A stretch of 64,000 nt of DNA from Neonectria sp. B-13 (GCA_002682825.1 NOKP01000021.1:806001-870000), one strand, 5' to 3'; counted from the first letter of the stretch, positions 23,157 to 33,665 are shown. Translations and numbers: made by a program. The notes: generated by a model from the letters alone, not told the origin.

Positions 23157-23300
23157 GTTTCAAGGCCCAGGTTAGGACCAGGCGGTCACAACCAGTAGAA
23201 TCATTTCAGTACCCACTTATTCCTTCCTATCATAGTGTACAACACTAATACATCGAACAGGCTCCGTTTAACATAGTTCAACACTAATAAGTATATACAC
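23157..23300 (+). repeat. LTR family B fragment, 5' end
   Basis: GGCCCAGGTTAGGACCAGGC followed by GGTCACAACC and later TACCCACTT matches the reverse complement of the right end of the LTR at 33312-33665. A piece resembling the other LTR end (GCCTTAGACCTACCCTAGAC) lies at 24608-24627. The dispersed repeat at 23770-24350 lies between them, so it may have inserted into the LTR. Confidence 0.6.
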
Positions 23301-23769
23301 ATTAGATAAGCACTATTCAACACCACTTGATATGTTGGGGCTAGTAGACATTGAAGTCCGGATAAGGTACAGGCGTTATAGTGTTTTTACTGGCTAGTGA
23401 CCTCTTTCAACAATTGGTCCAAATTAGCTAAGATTAAAAGGGAGATGGAGACTGACAAGGTCTGTCAAAGAAGTAAGCAAGAACATTAGCTTTAGCAATG
23501 AATTTAAGAGCTATGATTGTCCAATTTTTGGCCAGATTTGAATGATTCTATTGATCTTTAGACCTTTATTGTGATGGTCTTGACAGTATTACGATTGCAG
23601 TCAAGTTGACTGACTTTTCCCCTGCCTACCTGGAAGCCAAAAGGACAGATCGTGTCTCTTCCCCTGCTGCGACTGCAGCAAAGCTGGTTGGGTGTCCACA
23701 GCCTTGTTAGCTGTCATAGAGTCACCCCCGCCAAAACACAATAAGTAGCTATCTTAGTCCCTTAAGCAG

Positions 23770-24350
23770 ATATAGCCAATTAGAGCTGCTATTTTGGCGG
23801 CGGAAAGGGACAAGAAACAACACCCCAAATGGATGACAGTCCCTTAGTGAGGTACTCAGAAATGCGTCGCACAGGCGTCTCAGTCGGTCAGCCCAAGGCT
23901 GACCAGATAGCACGTATGTAGTCTAGCAGTCTAGTGTTTAGTACCTCCTAATAGGGAAGTATCTTATGAGGTTGATTGTTAAGTCAAAAGCAGGAAAGAA
24001 TGTTAATAAGGCATTGAAAAAGCCTATGGTTGGCTTGACAATTGGCATTATAGAAGACAGAGGTTCAACCCAGAATTGAGTGAAGATTTGAATGTAATTA
24101 TAGAATTCTTTCTTAGTAAACAAAGGCAAAGGCTTGAGCTTTAAGCTCAATGAGCTCATCTCTCTTGTCTCTCTATAGTAAGAAGCTCTCTAGTCCTTAT
24201 CTCTTAAGATGATAATGAAAAGAAAAAGACCCTCTCCCTTCTTCCCTACTTAACCTTCCTTGCGGCAGCCCCCTCCCATACCCAATTACACCCTTGCTAG
24301 CAACCAGCTAGCCCACTTGGCCTTTAGCCCCTGCTACACTATTACTTAGC
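23770..24350 (-). repeat. Dispersed repeat, copy 2 (inverted relative to copy 1)
   Basis: Its reverse complement matches 8290-8890 over about 600 bp. It contains a 73-codon open frame (23938-24159, -) starting MSSLSLKLKPLPLFTKKEF and ending at a TAA that is also present in copy 1. The frame is broken in copy 1, so its coding status is doubtful. The copies differ partly by transitions. Confidence 0.7.
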
Positions 24351-24753
24351 ATTTAATACTTAATGTATAAATCCTCTTATATATTAAATAAATAAAAAGA
24401 TTAAATACTCTAGGTTAGTACAGTTGAGCCTTTTAATCCAGCTGTTTAAACTAATAGCATAAAGGCAAAGGCTAATGCCTCACTTCTCCTACAGCTTACA
24501 AAGACTTAATAATATAGGATTTATATTATACTCAGAAGGGGTCTACACTTAGGGCTTAAGATGACTGGAAAAGGTGCTAAGGACTAAAGTCGAGCAAGCA
24601 GTAGCCTTAGACCTACCCTAGACCAGCTACCAAGCAGGCTCTTTAGCTGTCCTTGCCTATTGCTAGGGAAAGGCAGCTAAAACCCCCATTTGCCGCCAAG
24701 CAAGCCGGGTTAACTTAAGGTCTTCTAGGTTCTCTGTAGTATAAGGAGGCTCT
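24351..24753. other. AT-rich repeat debris
   Basis: AT-rich DNA lies at 24360-24540. Near 24608 a short match to the end of LTR family B appears. No coding signal was found. Confidence 0.4.
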
Positions 24754-24964
24754 TGTCAGAAAACTAGCGTAGCACTCAGATGACTTGTATTATCTATGTC
24801 CTTGCCTCCTTGGGCTATCTCTGTGGTGTTCAGGGGATATCTCCTTTCCTTGACTGCCTTCCTGTTCGGGCTACAGCCGGCAAGGGTTAGGCGAGCTGTC
24901 TGTTGACCACTAAGGTAGTCACATGACCACCCTGGAGATAATGTGTACATAATCCAATCTAACA
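24754..24964 (-). repeat. Solo LTR, family C (copia-like), copy 1
   Basis: On the minus strand it starts TGTTAGATTGG and ends TTTTCTGACA, with TG...CA ends, 211 bp. It matches 33001-33210 along its whole length, and similarity stops exactly at both ends. The flanking 5-mers (GCTCT and GTACT on the plus strand) are not a clean target duplication. No internal retroelement sequence adjoins it. Confidence 0.7.
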
Positions 24965-25276
24965 GTACTAAGCTCCTGTTCAAAGGCATAAAGTCTTGTA
25001 TAGTGGGTTGCAAGAGGCCTGTTTTCGTTTAGATCTATTGAATGGGCGTGGCTTAAGGTCTCCTGATAAGTCAGCTTGGGACCAGTGATAGGAAGGTCTT
25101 TTGAAGGATAAAAGACTCACTCTTGAATTCTAAGCCGAATATCAAGAATACCGACTAGACATGTAAACGACCGCAACTGTTGTGACTCATACAGCGCCGT
25201 GGTTGACTCAACCGGCTGGTCTCAACAGTATGGTCAAGATTGAAAGAACGGTCATTCTATGGCAACTGCAGATGGA

Positions 25277-26130
25277 TACTATCTGTCGTACAGCAAGAGA
25301 AACCAGATGAGGTTGTGTCCATGATCCAAAGAGACCACATCGGCCGCCTCCCTGAATCCCTGATTGGAAAAGCCAAGTTCAGCGTCTTTACAGTTGAGGT
25401 TCATCACATAGGCCAGCCTAGTTGCAATCGCTAACAAGGACAGAAGCCTTACAAATCTGCGCGAAATGCTGTAGTTGAAGGCAATCAATATGAGAGCTGT
25501 AATGTCGGTCCGTTTGGGTTCTCGAGACAGTGTTAAAACTGTTGCCTCGACCTCTTGTAGCCATTTCTCTGACTGGTCGGAGTTTAATGAGTGAACAAAA
25601 CGAGCAGCTATGCTACAGATGGCACGTAATAAGAGGGGGTTGTGGGTGCTGTTGTGCCAGGTCTGCAGAAATTTTGCACAGTGTATGATGCTAAGCCCGG
25701 GGATCAGATAAACATGCTCGAAGAATGCGTCAAGGTGTTGCTTGACTTTGTCGTTGTCTACGCCCCTACCCCAATCCCTGGGAGAAAATAAGAGATTAGT
25801 TGGCGACAACTTGAGAAGCCATTGCTGGGGAGGCGTGGCAAGGCAGTGGAACTTTGACGTGTCTCTAATCGAGAAGAGCTCTGATGCGGAGAGGCAGCGA
25901 GTGAGCAGTCAAAGTCGAGTCTACGACAGTTCTCACAGCCCTCATCTGTGATCCCTTTGCAGCGCACCTATGAGGGTATCAGCGTTAGGATGGGTTCGGA
26001 CCGGGCAGAAGTCCTCAGGTCTCCTATACAGCCGCATTCCCCTCACCTTGCGGTTACGGCGTTGGAAACATGCTTCGCTGTTGGAACGACGGCGGAACCC
26101 GGCTTGTCCAATGCCAGACGTGTCGGACAT
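25277..26130 (-). pseudogene. Truncated Zn2Cys6 transcription factor gene with altered zinc cluster
   Basis: On the minus strand a first exon (SNSEACFQRRNRK) is joined by a GTGAGG...ATAG intron to VRCKGITDEGCENCRRLDFDC, rebuilding a Zn2Cys6 cluster in which the second cysteine position is Arg (ACFQR instead of ACxxC). A later segment (HLDAFFEHVYLIPGLSIIHC, LLSLLAIATRLAYVMNLNC) belongs to the fungal transcription factor regulatory domain. The frame ends soon after, far short of the usual 600-700 residues. Loss of one zinc ligand plus truncation make a working regulator unlikely. The exact junction between DNA-binding and regulatory parts is uncertain. Confidence 0.65.
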
Positions 26131-26852
26131 GATCCGTGGGATGTGATGGCGTGCACAGGCCAGTTGGTGTGTATTTTGTTAAAATACAGTGCACCCTTGG
26201 TACAGTAGGGGTTCGAGATCGTGGCAGAGGTCGGAGTTCATACCTCCTTCCAAGACTTCCAGCTTCAATATCCCGCCCCCTCTGAACCGGCATTATCGGA
26301 GCTTCGGCGCCGGTGGAATGGCTCAGCACCACTTGGTATGGCATCAGCTCTGCTACATTGAAAACAGTGCGCTATCATATCAATACTGTAGCCCCATATA
26401 AAAACGCCGAAAGTCTATGTGCGAAATAGCTCCAGTCATTTTCGTACATGGTTTTGTCACCCATGTGGTAATGTGCGACCGTAGACGTGTGCGCTCGGGC
26501 CTTGTGCTCATTGTGCTATTTCCGTTGCCGCCGCCGCCGCCAACTTCGTGCCGTCATCGCCGCCGCCGCCTTCGCGATAAGGCCGCGGAAAAATTGCCTA
26601 ATTGAGCTGGAGGGATACCTATGATTAACCCCCGATGCTCCGTATCAAACAACTGATGGCCAGATACATATTTAAAAGTCATTGACGGCGTCAAGATGCT
26701 TGGTATCTAAATGTTATTGGCGCCTCGTCGAGTCTTTCATCTGCCGACTCCCTTGCTCGTTACAAATCCACTTTCACGTTAACATCGCCGGATGGTATAA
26801 TCTTCCTCTTTTGACCCTCCTCCTCCCCCATCCTTCGAACGACCGTGTCAAG
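26131..26852. other. Intergenic/promoter region of the permease gene
   Basis: No gene is seen. A (CCG)n-like tract lies at about 26527-26573. The permease frame is open upstream to 26682, but the added residues are not typical of the family and lie in what is probably the 5' untranslated region. Confidence 0.45.
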
Positions 26853-28409
26853 ATGATTGAAAAACCGGAGCCCTCGAACCCAATACCAATGCCGTCCTCT
26901 CCCGAGAAAGTGGCCTTCGACAGCAGCCATGGGCCGAAAGATGCACTCGTACATAGATACAGTCGTCTATCCGTCATAGCCTTTGCCTTCACGACGACCA
27001 ACTCATGGCTGGCTTTCGGGTCAGGCATTGCCGTACCCTTGATAGCTGGGGGAGGGCCTGCTCTCATCTACGGCCTTATTGTCAGTGGTATCGTCATGGC
27101 GACCATTGGCGCGGGCTTCGCCGAGCTTGCATCCGCGTTTCCATCAGCAGGTGGCCAATACCATATCGTGTACATGGTGTTTCCACCAAAGCAGCGTCGC
27201 AGTGCCGCGTTCGTTACCGCCTGGATGAGCATCTTGTCAACAGCGCTTGGGCTGGCCTCGTGCAATTTCTTCGTGGCAAGTTCAATCGCTGATCTGGCTG
27301 CCCTGTGGAACCCAGGATATGTGCCCCAGGCATGGCAGATCTACCTCCTACACGTCATCCTTTGCGTCGTTGGCTTTATCGCCACATCTCGCTTCCCCGG
27401 CGCGATTGGTCGCGTCGGCATCGCCATTTTCTGGCTGTCTCTCGTCGGTTTCGTGGCTTCAATTGTCTCGGTTCTAGCAGTCAGCCCAGAGAAGCAACCG
27501 ACTTCATTTGTGTTCAAGGAGTATAACAATACGAGCGGGTGGTCGGATGGCTTCGCATTTGTACTCGGCGTCACCGGCTGCCTCTGGGCTTACAGCGGTG
27601 TTGACGGGCCAACTCATCTAGCAGAAGAGGTGCATAATCCAAGCCGCAACGTGCCTATCGCTATTGGATTGACCATCAGCCTGGGGTTTGTTACCGTTGT
27701 TGTATGGAACATCGCACTACTCTTCGTCATAACCGATCTCGAGGCTATTGTCGCGTCCGGTGTCCCGATCATCGACGTCTATCGCCAGTCCCTGAACTCA
27801 AAGGTCGGCACAACGATCTTCACCATCTACTATATGGTCATGTTTTACGACATAGTTCTTAACCTCTTCATCTTTGGTGGGAGAATTGCCTGGTCTCTCG
27901 CACGAGATGGAGGTGTTCCCTACCACCGATTCTTCACGCAACTCGACCATGCAAGCCCTGTTCGGGCGACCGCCATGATCCTTGGCATGGAGATTATTGT
28001 TGGCATTTTGTTTGTGGCATCATCTACTGCGTACAACAGCTTCATTGGTCTCACTCTCTTTGCCCTCAATATCACTGTTGCTCTTCCTCAGGCAGCTCTG
28101 CTCTTCCGCGGACGGGATTGCCTCCCACGTAGAGCATTTTCTCTTGGGAAATTTGGCTATGCCGTGAATGGGCTTTCTACTGCATTTGTCTTGCTGTTCT
28201 CTGTCACATTCTGTTTTCCAACCTCTCTTCCTGTTGCCCCTTCCTCCATGAACTACTTGGTCGTGGTCATGGCTGGCGGGTGGATTATGATTGCGATTTG
28301 CTGGTGGGCTGGGCTACGAGGATCTTTTACTGGGCCTACTGTCACTATAGGTGCCCTAGCACCGAGCGACACAAGTGAAGCCAAGGACGAGGAAGAGCCA
28401 AAATATTGA
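26853..28409 (+). CDS. Amino acid/GABA/choline permease (APC superfamily)
   Basis: A single-exon frame of 518 aa from the MIEKPEPSNP start. It shows about 12 hydrophobic segments and the signatures of fungal amino acid/polyamine/organocation permeases: FTTTNSWLAFGSGIAVPLIAGGGPALIYGL (in two adjoining blocks), GAGFAELASAFPSAGGQYHI, GVDGPTHLAEEVHNPSRNVP and IAWSLARDGGVP. These proteins import amino acids, GABA, choline or related amines by proton symport. N- and C-termini are hydrophilic and probably cytosolic. The gene converges on a zinc alcohol dehydrogenase. Substrate cannot be read from the sequence. Confidence 0.9.
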   Translation: MIEKPEPSNPIPMPSSPEKVAFDSSHGPKDALVHRYSRLSVIAFAFTTTNSWLAFGSGIAVPLIAGGGPALIYGLIVSGIVMATIGAGFAELASAFPSAGGQYHIVYMVFPPKQRRSAAFVTAWMSILSTALGLASCNFFVASSIADLAALWNPGYVPQAWQIYLLHVILCVVGFIATSRFPGAIGRVGIAIFWLSLVGFVASIVSVLAVSPEKQPTSFVFKEYNNTSGWSDGFAFVLGVTGCLWAYSGVDGPTHLAEEVHNPSRNVPIAIGLTISLGFVTVVVWNIALLFVITDLEAIVASGVPIIDVYRQSLNSKVGTTIFTIYYMVMFYDIVLNLFIFGGRIAWSLARDGGVPYHRFFTQLDHASPVRATAMILGMEIIVGILFVASSTAYNSFIGLTLFALNITVALPQAALLFRGRDCLPRRAFSLGKFGYAVNGLSTAFVLLFSVTFCFPTSLPVAPSSMNYLVVVMAGGWIMIAICWWAGLRGSFTGPTVTIGALAPSDTSEAKDEEEPKY

Positions 28410-28906
28410 TGGATAAGAGTTAGATCTTGCCTGTCTCATGGAAATTGTTACTCATAAATAAGGGCCTATCTCGTCGTGCCGCGAAGTTTCTTTAACTCTT
28501 GAATAAATCGTTAAGAATGATGGTCCGGTAGATTTGCAAGGTGTACAAGTAATGACGTACTCTCTACAATATTACAGCATGAAAACATGGTGGGTGAAAG
28601 CTCGTCACATATAATATAGGCCATTGTTACACTACGCATTAGCGGAGTGATCATTCCACTTTTGCCGTAGCCATCAATACGATAAAGCTTCAAACTGCAT
28701 ATTAGGCATAAATGGGTTTCATCTTATCTCATCCAGCACATGCAAAAAGAAAATTAAAAAAATTAGATCTCTCGTTTTTCACACACCTTATCCGTCGTTC
28801 TGCGGCAGTGGTTGTTCAATATTTATGTTTGCCACAGCTCACATCGGAAATTGTGGTTACAACGCCCGCATACGACAGCAACGGCAGGGTTATATCTCAT
28901 TTATAT
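28410..28906. other. Convergent 3' intergenic region
   Basis: AT-rich spacer between the permease and the alcohol dehydrogenase, which point toward each other. No feature beyond poly(A)-site-like AT tracts (for example AAGAAAATTAAAAAAATTAG near 28747) was seen. Confidence 0.5.
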
Positions 28907-30025
28907 TTAAGCGCCATCTAATTTCATGATGTACTTTCCTTGGAGCTGTAAAATGTCAGTTGAAACTCGGTATCGGAATGGGGATCTAAGTCCTACCTGG
29001 CCACGGGCCATTTTTTCCATCAGCCCTTCCAAATCATCAAGCCTAGCCCAGTTAATCTTTGGGATGACAACTCGCCGCTTGACAAACTCCAGAGCCTCTA
29101 GAATATCAGTCCTAGTTCCCACGGACGAACCGACGATTTTCCATCCATTGTCAATCATCCAAAGCGGGTGAAAGTTCACCTTGGCATCCTCTGGGAGAAT
29201 AGAGATGCACATCAGTGTTCCAAAAGGACCTAGCATATCGAAGGCCTTTTGATAGGCTGCTGGTGCGGTAGCAGTGACTACTACAGCCTTGGCACCATGT
29301 CCTCCAGTCAGTTCCTTCACCTGCTTGCCTGCGTCCTCGCCCTGAGTGATATCGATGTAGTGCTCTGCACCCTGGGACTTGCAGTATGCTGCTTTGGTCT
29401 CACCAGCATCCACTGCTATGACGCGATATCCCATGGCATGGCCAAAAGAAACTACAAACGCCCCAACTCCACCACCTGCCCCAGAAACCACGACCCATTG
29501 TCCAGGCGTCAGATGGCACCCTTTGAGCGCCTTGTACGCGGTGACGCCGCCGCATAGGATTGGGGCAATTTCCTCGTCCGGCAACTCATCAAAACCCGGG
29601 GGAATGCGGGCTAAATATCTGAGCGGCACCAGCGTGTACTCGGCAAAGGTGCCATCGTATGCTTTGCCGGAGTGAAGCGCCTCTGCACAGCGTGTCTCTC
29701 CCTCGTGGGCCAGGTCCACACAGAAGTCGCAGGTGCCACAGATATCTCGGGTCCAGGCCACGCCAACTCGCTGGCCAACTTGGACTGATGGGTCGAGGGC
29801 GGCGACGTTAGAGCCAAGGGTAACGATACGACCGACACCCTCATGTCCTAGGATATTGCCAACAGGTCCCATGTGACCCAAGGCCATGCCGTAGTCAGAT
29901 CCACACAGGCCGGTTACGGAGAGACGTACGAGCACTTCGTTAGGACCAGGGATTGGACGAGGTACATCTTGTACTGAGAATGTGGGTTTCGCGTCGGGGA
30001 CCTGGGGAGACTGTACGTTTATCAT
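28907..30025 (-). CDS. Zinc-dependent alcohol dehydrogenase (ADH1-like)
   Basis: The 372-codon open frame contains a 51-nt intron near its end (28946-28996, GTAGGA...TTACAG with a CTGAC branch site) that happens to keep the frame. Splicing gives 355 aa and the normal ending KMARGQ-LQGKYIMKLDGA. Catalytic zinc ligands are C41 and H61-E62 (GHEG) plus the later Cys in LCGGVTAYKAL. Structural-zinc cysteines lie in CGTCDFCVDLAHEGETRC. The nucleotide-binding loop is GAGGGVG, followed by VIAVDAG with an acidic residue that suggests NAD+. It interconverts alcohols and aldehydes, probably in the cytosol. The unspliced 372-aa version would carry 17 non-family residues, so I favour splicing. Confidence 0.88.
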   Translation of the reverse strand: MINVQSPQVPDAKPTFSVQDVPRPIPGPNEVLVRLSVTGLCGSDYGMALGHMGPVGNILGHEGVGRIVTLGSNVAALDPSVQVGQRVGVAWTRDICGTCDFCVDLAHEGETRCAEALHSGKAYDGTFAEYTLVPLRYLARIPPGFDELPDEEIAPILCGGVTAYKALKGCHLTPGQWVVVSGAGGGVGAFVVSFGHAMGYRVIAVDAGETKAAYCKSQGAEHYIDITQGEDAGKQVKELTGGHGAKAVVVTATAPAAYQKAFDMLGPFGTLMCISILPEDAKVNFHPLWMIDNGWKIVGSSVGTRTDILEALEFVKRRVVIPKINWARLDDLEGLMEKMARGQVGLRSPFRYRVSTDILQLQGKYIMKLDGA

Positions 30026-31250
30026 TGCAATTAGCTTAATTATGTCGTCGTAGTTTGGTCAAAGAATGAGTGCAGATCAGGGGCTCCGAACCGTTAAGAC
30101 TGCAGCTTTATGCAGTTCAGCAGACGTCATGACTGCGCTGTTGGTGGATTCCGTTTAATACTTGTTGTTTGATAGCTCTTTGCGGTCCTCGCTGGAGTTT
30201 TTGTGTTTAGGCGCTAAGAAAACTCCGACTCTTGTTAAAAGTGATGACCAGGCTTAAGTCGGTATTTAAAGCTTGGGGGAGAACCCGAGATTATGATGAT
30301 CAAGTTCGACCATGATGCAGACCTGCGGCATCTTTACTTAATCGGTAAAAGATCCCGCCTGCAACTGCATAGGCCTGCCAAGAAATGAGTGTCATGTAGC
30401 GCGGGGTTCCGCACCATCAAATGCTCTTATCTCCTTGGCGGTTTTCATTTTAATCCTGCATCCAAACCCTGTGATGTGCTACTCCATACTCCCCCGTGAT
30501 TCATCAACCGTCATTCCCCGCTGTTTGTGGCAACACATCGTGTGGGTTGAATCTCGGGGAATTAGAGACTAGACCGAGGAGAGAGAGGTTTCCGCAAATT
30601 TGCAAGGGATCGATCGAGACTAGGCGGATGTGGGAATTTTACCGCAGAGCGGCGATAGCAAGATAAACCAATCTGAGCGTATCCCCGCAAACGTGGAGGG
30701 AAGCTAGAAGCCAGAGGAAGAGATGCATTATCAATATCCCGCCACCGGGCTCCCTATAGTTAGTTATTACGCCTTGATTGATTTATTAGATATTGCTGGA
30801 TTGTGACCCTGTATTACGAAACCTCTGATAGATCGATATCCTGACCTCAGTCAGAGGGGGCGTGAGATGACATAAAACCCATCTCGAGAAAAGAGTGGGC
30901 CGGAGGCATCCTAGATCAATTGAATCGTCTTTGGGCTCCACATCGTATTGATCCCTATCATTGTGATCGAATTTGCTGTACGCTATCCAACAGATATATC
31001 AAATTTAGTGACATGGGCTAGTATATATTAGCATGATATCTGACTCTCTTGTTTAGGAACTTTACCCTTGCAGGCTATACGCCCAGTCATGATTTCTACA
31101 TTGGCAACTTCGACATGGTCAGCTCTCTCCTATCATTGGGAAGACCCTCTTAGAATGGAAATGACAAGTCGCAAGATTACCGCGGGGTCGGAGGGTACGT
31201 AGGCGCCCTCCTATCCGACCTACCCCCAGGCCCCCCGACACCATATTCAG
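30026..31250. other. Intergenic DNA, promoter side of the dehydrogenase
   Basis: No gene is seen on either strand. The composition is mixed, without repeats that I could match elsewhere in the window. Confidence 0.4.
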
Positions 31251-31536
31251 CTACCCTAGACTATCCATTTCGTACATCTGGATAGGCTCGTTACAACTCT
31301 CCTGTAAAAACTTTTCCTTGGCACCCTCTGTTAGCGTTTTGCTAGCGGAAAAACTTTTGCAGGCCAAAAATGGCGGCAAGTGCAGCTGTGGGGCTAACGG
31401 GACTCTAACAGCTGCCGCAAGAAAGGGATTCAGAGAGTTGACCTTTCTTTGTGACGCCCGCCCCAACGACACTGAGCTTCGCGAGCCGACGACATTCTGG
31501 GCTCTGCGCCCTCGACCTCCCGTCCGACCGACCTCT

Positions 31537-31899
31537 GCAGCTTTGGCTGCCCAGATGACAACTCGCAGCATCCTGCTGCTTGACACTTCGGGCCTTGTTG
31601 CCCCCTGACCTTCTTCGAGCTATCGCGCCTCGACGACATCCTTCTGCAGCCTCAACTGCTCGACTTTCTGGGTCATCGCGCCTCGCCCTTACTTGCAGCG
31701 TCACGCTGCATTGACCGACCTCTGCAACTTCGGCTGCCCAGATAACACAAGCAGCCATCAGCTGCTCGACCTCTTGGGCCCTCTTGGGCCCTCTTTATAC
31801 AAGGCCTCAATGTCTCCCTTTTGTAGCTTCAAGCTGCATGACCGACCTCTGCAGTTCCGTACTACCCAGAGAACTCCTTTCTTCTGCAGCTTCGGCTGC
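31537..31899. repeat. Array of nine short GCAGC/GCTGC hairpins
   Basis: Nine inverted repeats of the form GCAGC-N4/5-GCTGC, or close variants, start at 31537, 31565, 31646, 31695, 31724, 31751, 31823, 31851 and 31886. Loops differ (TTTG, ATCCT, TTCG, CATCA, and others) while stems persist. Several share the flanks GACCGACCT before and CCCAGA after, and spacings cluster at 27-29 bp. Frames across the array are shadows of the repeat. It may be a degenerate minisatellite or a structured RNA; the sequence alone does not decide. Confidence 0.6.
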
Positions 31900-32690
31900 T
31901 GCCTGGAATGCAACCGGGCCCCAACGATTTGTCTCACTGCATAAGGCCACCAGACACAAACCGCTGGGTCGAAATGGTACAGAGCTTGCCTGGAGACCGC
32001 AGAAGGATTTGATTGTTTCCCCCGCAAAGCAGCATTCTGGCCGCCTTGGGGTTTTCTCCCGCAAGGGTTTTCCCCGAGGATGCATGGCCATAGTCGCAGC
32101 TGCTGGCGACCTTGGAGGACATAGATTTCCTACTTGAGGGTATGGAAAGCTACCTGATCTACCTATGCAAGAGAATTCTCGGCTGGAGAGGGATCTGTTC
32201 CCGCTGACGGGATGCCCTTTTGAAACAATGCGCCTTTGAGCCGATGATATGCTGGATGAACTATATGGAGTGATAGTTGCATGGGAACTTAGCTCGGATT
32301 ACCTGCATTGATGTCCTATGGGACGTGCTTTGATGCAAACTACTGTAGGGGTGGCTACGAGTAGAAAAGTGCCTTTTGGAGGTACTGAGCACGTATGCGG
32401 CTCCGATCCAAGAGGCCTTGCAGATGGTCTGAGTAAGGTCCAATGCGGCAGCAATTGTAGATAGTTTAGCCCAGCACGTCCTGTGCCCCAATAGGGGACT
32501 TTTACGGGCCTCACGACCCCCCGGACGAAAAATATAATACATACATACATAGGCTCGTTATGCATCATCCAAGAGAACAAGGGCAACAAAGGCCGAGAAC
32601 TAGGAAAGATGCCTTGGATCTACCAAGGAACCATCTCTGCCGATGGGTGTATGCAGTGTAAGACTTTTTCGGAGGTATGCGATGTGTTAA
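31900..32690. other. Intergenic DNA, no gene seen
   Basis: Frames of 60-117 codons overlap on both strands, but none shows a motif. A CATA microsatellite lies at about 32538-32553. Confidence 0.35.
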
Positions 32691-32787
32691 CGTACATGAT
32701 AAGCGAGTGGCTATTACAAGCGAGTGGCCACTTTTTCACCTCTCACCTCATTTTTATCTTTTCATCATTATTCCTCCACAACTAAAG

Positions 32788-33000
32788 ATGCTACCACTAT
32801 ATAAAGAGGCCAATATTAATCTTGCCCTTCATGCCCTCCAAAACGACCCTCAATTAAATCTCAATCGCGCTGCAAAGATCTATAGCATACCCCGCACAAC
32901 TCTACGTCATCGATGCGATGGCATACCTTCTCAACGCGATATTATGCCTAATTCGCGTAAACTATCTGATCTAGAGGAACAGACTCTTATTGGGTATATC
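32788..33000 (+). pseudogene. Fot1/pogo-like transposase, N-terminal fragment
   Basis: From its ATG the frame encodes a psq/CENP-B-type helix-turn-helix start (LYKEANINLALHALQNDP, NRAAKIYSIPRTTLRHR, SRKLSDLEEQTLIGYI) typical of Fot1/pogo transposases in fungi. It stops being transposase at 33000, where the copia-like LTR begins. Upstream, AAGCGAGTGGC occurs twice around 32700-32730 and may belong to the element's terminal region. Only about 71 of the usual 500 or more codons remain. Confidence 0.75.
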
Positions 33001-33210
33001 TGTCAGAAAGCTAGCGTGGCACTCAGATGACTTGTATTGTCTATGTCCTTGTCCCCCTGGGCTATCTCTGTGGTGTTCAGGGGATGTCTGGTTTCTTGAC
33101 CGCTTTCCTATTCGGGCTGTGCCCGGCAAAGGTTCGGCGAGCCGTCTGTGGACCACGAAGGTGGTCACATGACCACCTTGTTGATAACATGTGCATGATC
33201 CAATCTAACA
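33001..33210 (-). repeat. Solo LTR, family C (copia-like), copy 2
   Basis: 210 bp, TG...CA ends on the minus strand, matching 24754-24964 throughout. It interrupts the Fot1-like transposase frame. The flanking 5-mers (ATATC left, GCAGC right) are not a target duplication and no transposase resumes on the right, so the right flank has probably been replaced by recombination or deletion. Confidence 0.7.
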
Positions 33211-33311
33211 GCAGCGGCCTTTATATACAGAGATGCCCTCATTATCATAGAAGCAGCAATAAGGTTTTCTTAAAACCGGATCTGAGGGGTCCGGACCTTC
33301 GAGACCGGTTT

Positions 33312-33665
33312 TGTGACGGTCGGGTCTAACTTAGGGGTCTAGGGTAGGTCTAAGGCGTATGGTTTGATGATCGAGTGGATTAGGACATTGTAGTAAGCAA
33401 TATAGGTCACATTAATAATGTACAAAGGTAAGTTATTGTATAACCAAGTATTAATTGAATCAAAGTATTAATAGCTAAGGAGCTTAAGGCTCTTGTCTAA
33501 TGTGCTAAATGACTGTATATATACTGAGTGTGTTAGTATGATCTCAGCGGTCCTATGGTAAGGCTCATTGATGATACTGAAGCGCGGTCCAATCGGAAAT
33601 AGGAAAAGTGGGTACGTCATGGTTCTGCCGGTTGTGACCGCCTGGTCTCAACCTGGGCCGTGACA
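33312..33665 (-). repeat. Solo LTR, family B (Ty3-like), fullest copy
   Basis: 354 bp. On the minus strand it starts TGTCACGGCCCAGGTTGAGA and ends GACCCGACCGTCACA, so it has TG...CA ends and a short terminal inverted repeat. Related fragments occur at 15742-15905, 23157-23300 and 55291-55990. No 5-bp target duplication is visible (GGTTT against ACAAC). An 8-bp inverted repeat AAAACCGG/CCGGTTTT lies at 33272-33312, just outside and touching its left edge. Confidence 0.75.

Noticed and set aside
28907..30025. Alcohol dehydrogenase as a 372-aa single-exon protein
   Set aside because: The 17 extra residues near the C-terminus lack family resemblance and are bounded by GTAGGA and TTACAG with a CTGAC branch site, so they are better read as a 51-nt in-frame intron.
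31537..31899. Hairpin array as a CRISPR array or tRNA cluster
   Set aside because: Repeats are too variable and too short, there are no uniform spacers, and no tRNA cloverleaf can be drawn. The genome is fungal.
31251..32137. Several Ala/Gly/Cys-rich frames on both strands
   Set aside because: They are shadows of the GCAGC/GCTGC hairpin repeats and shift with repeat phase.
33001..33210. Shared 210-bp sequence as part of a coding gene
   Set aside because: Frames in the two copies (24754-24964 and 33001-33210) differ and contain stops; TG...CA ends and abrupt loss of similarity fit an LTR.
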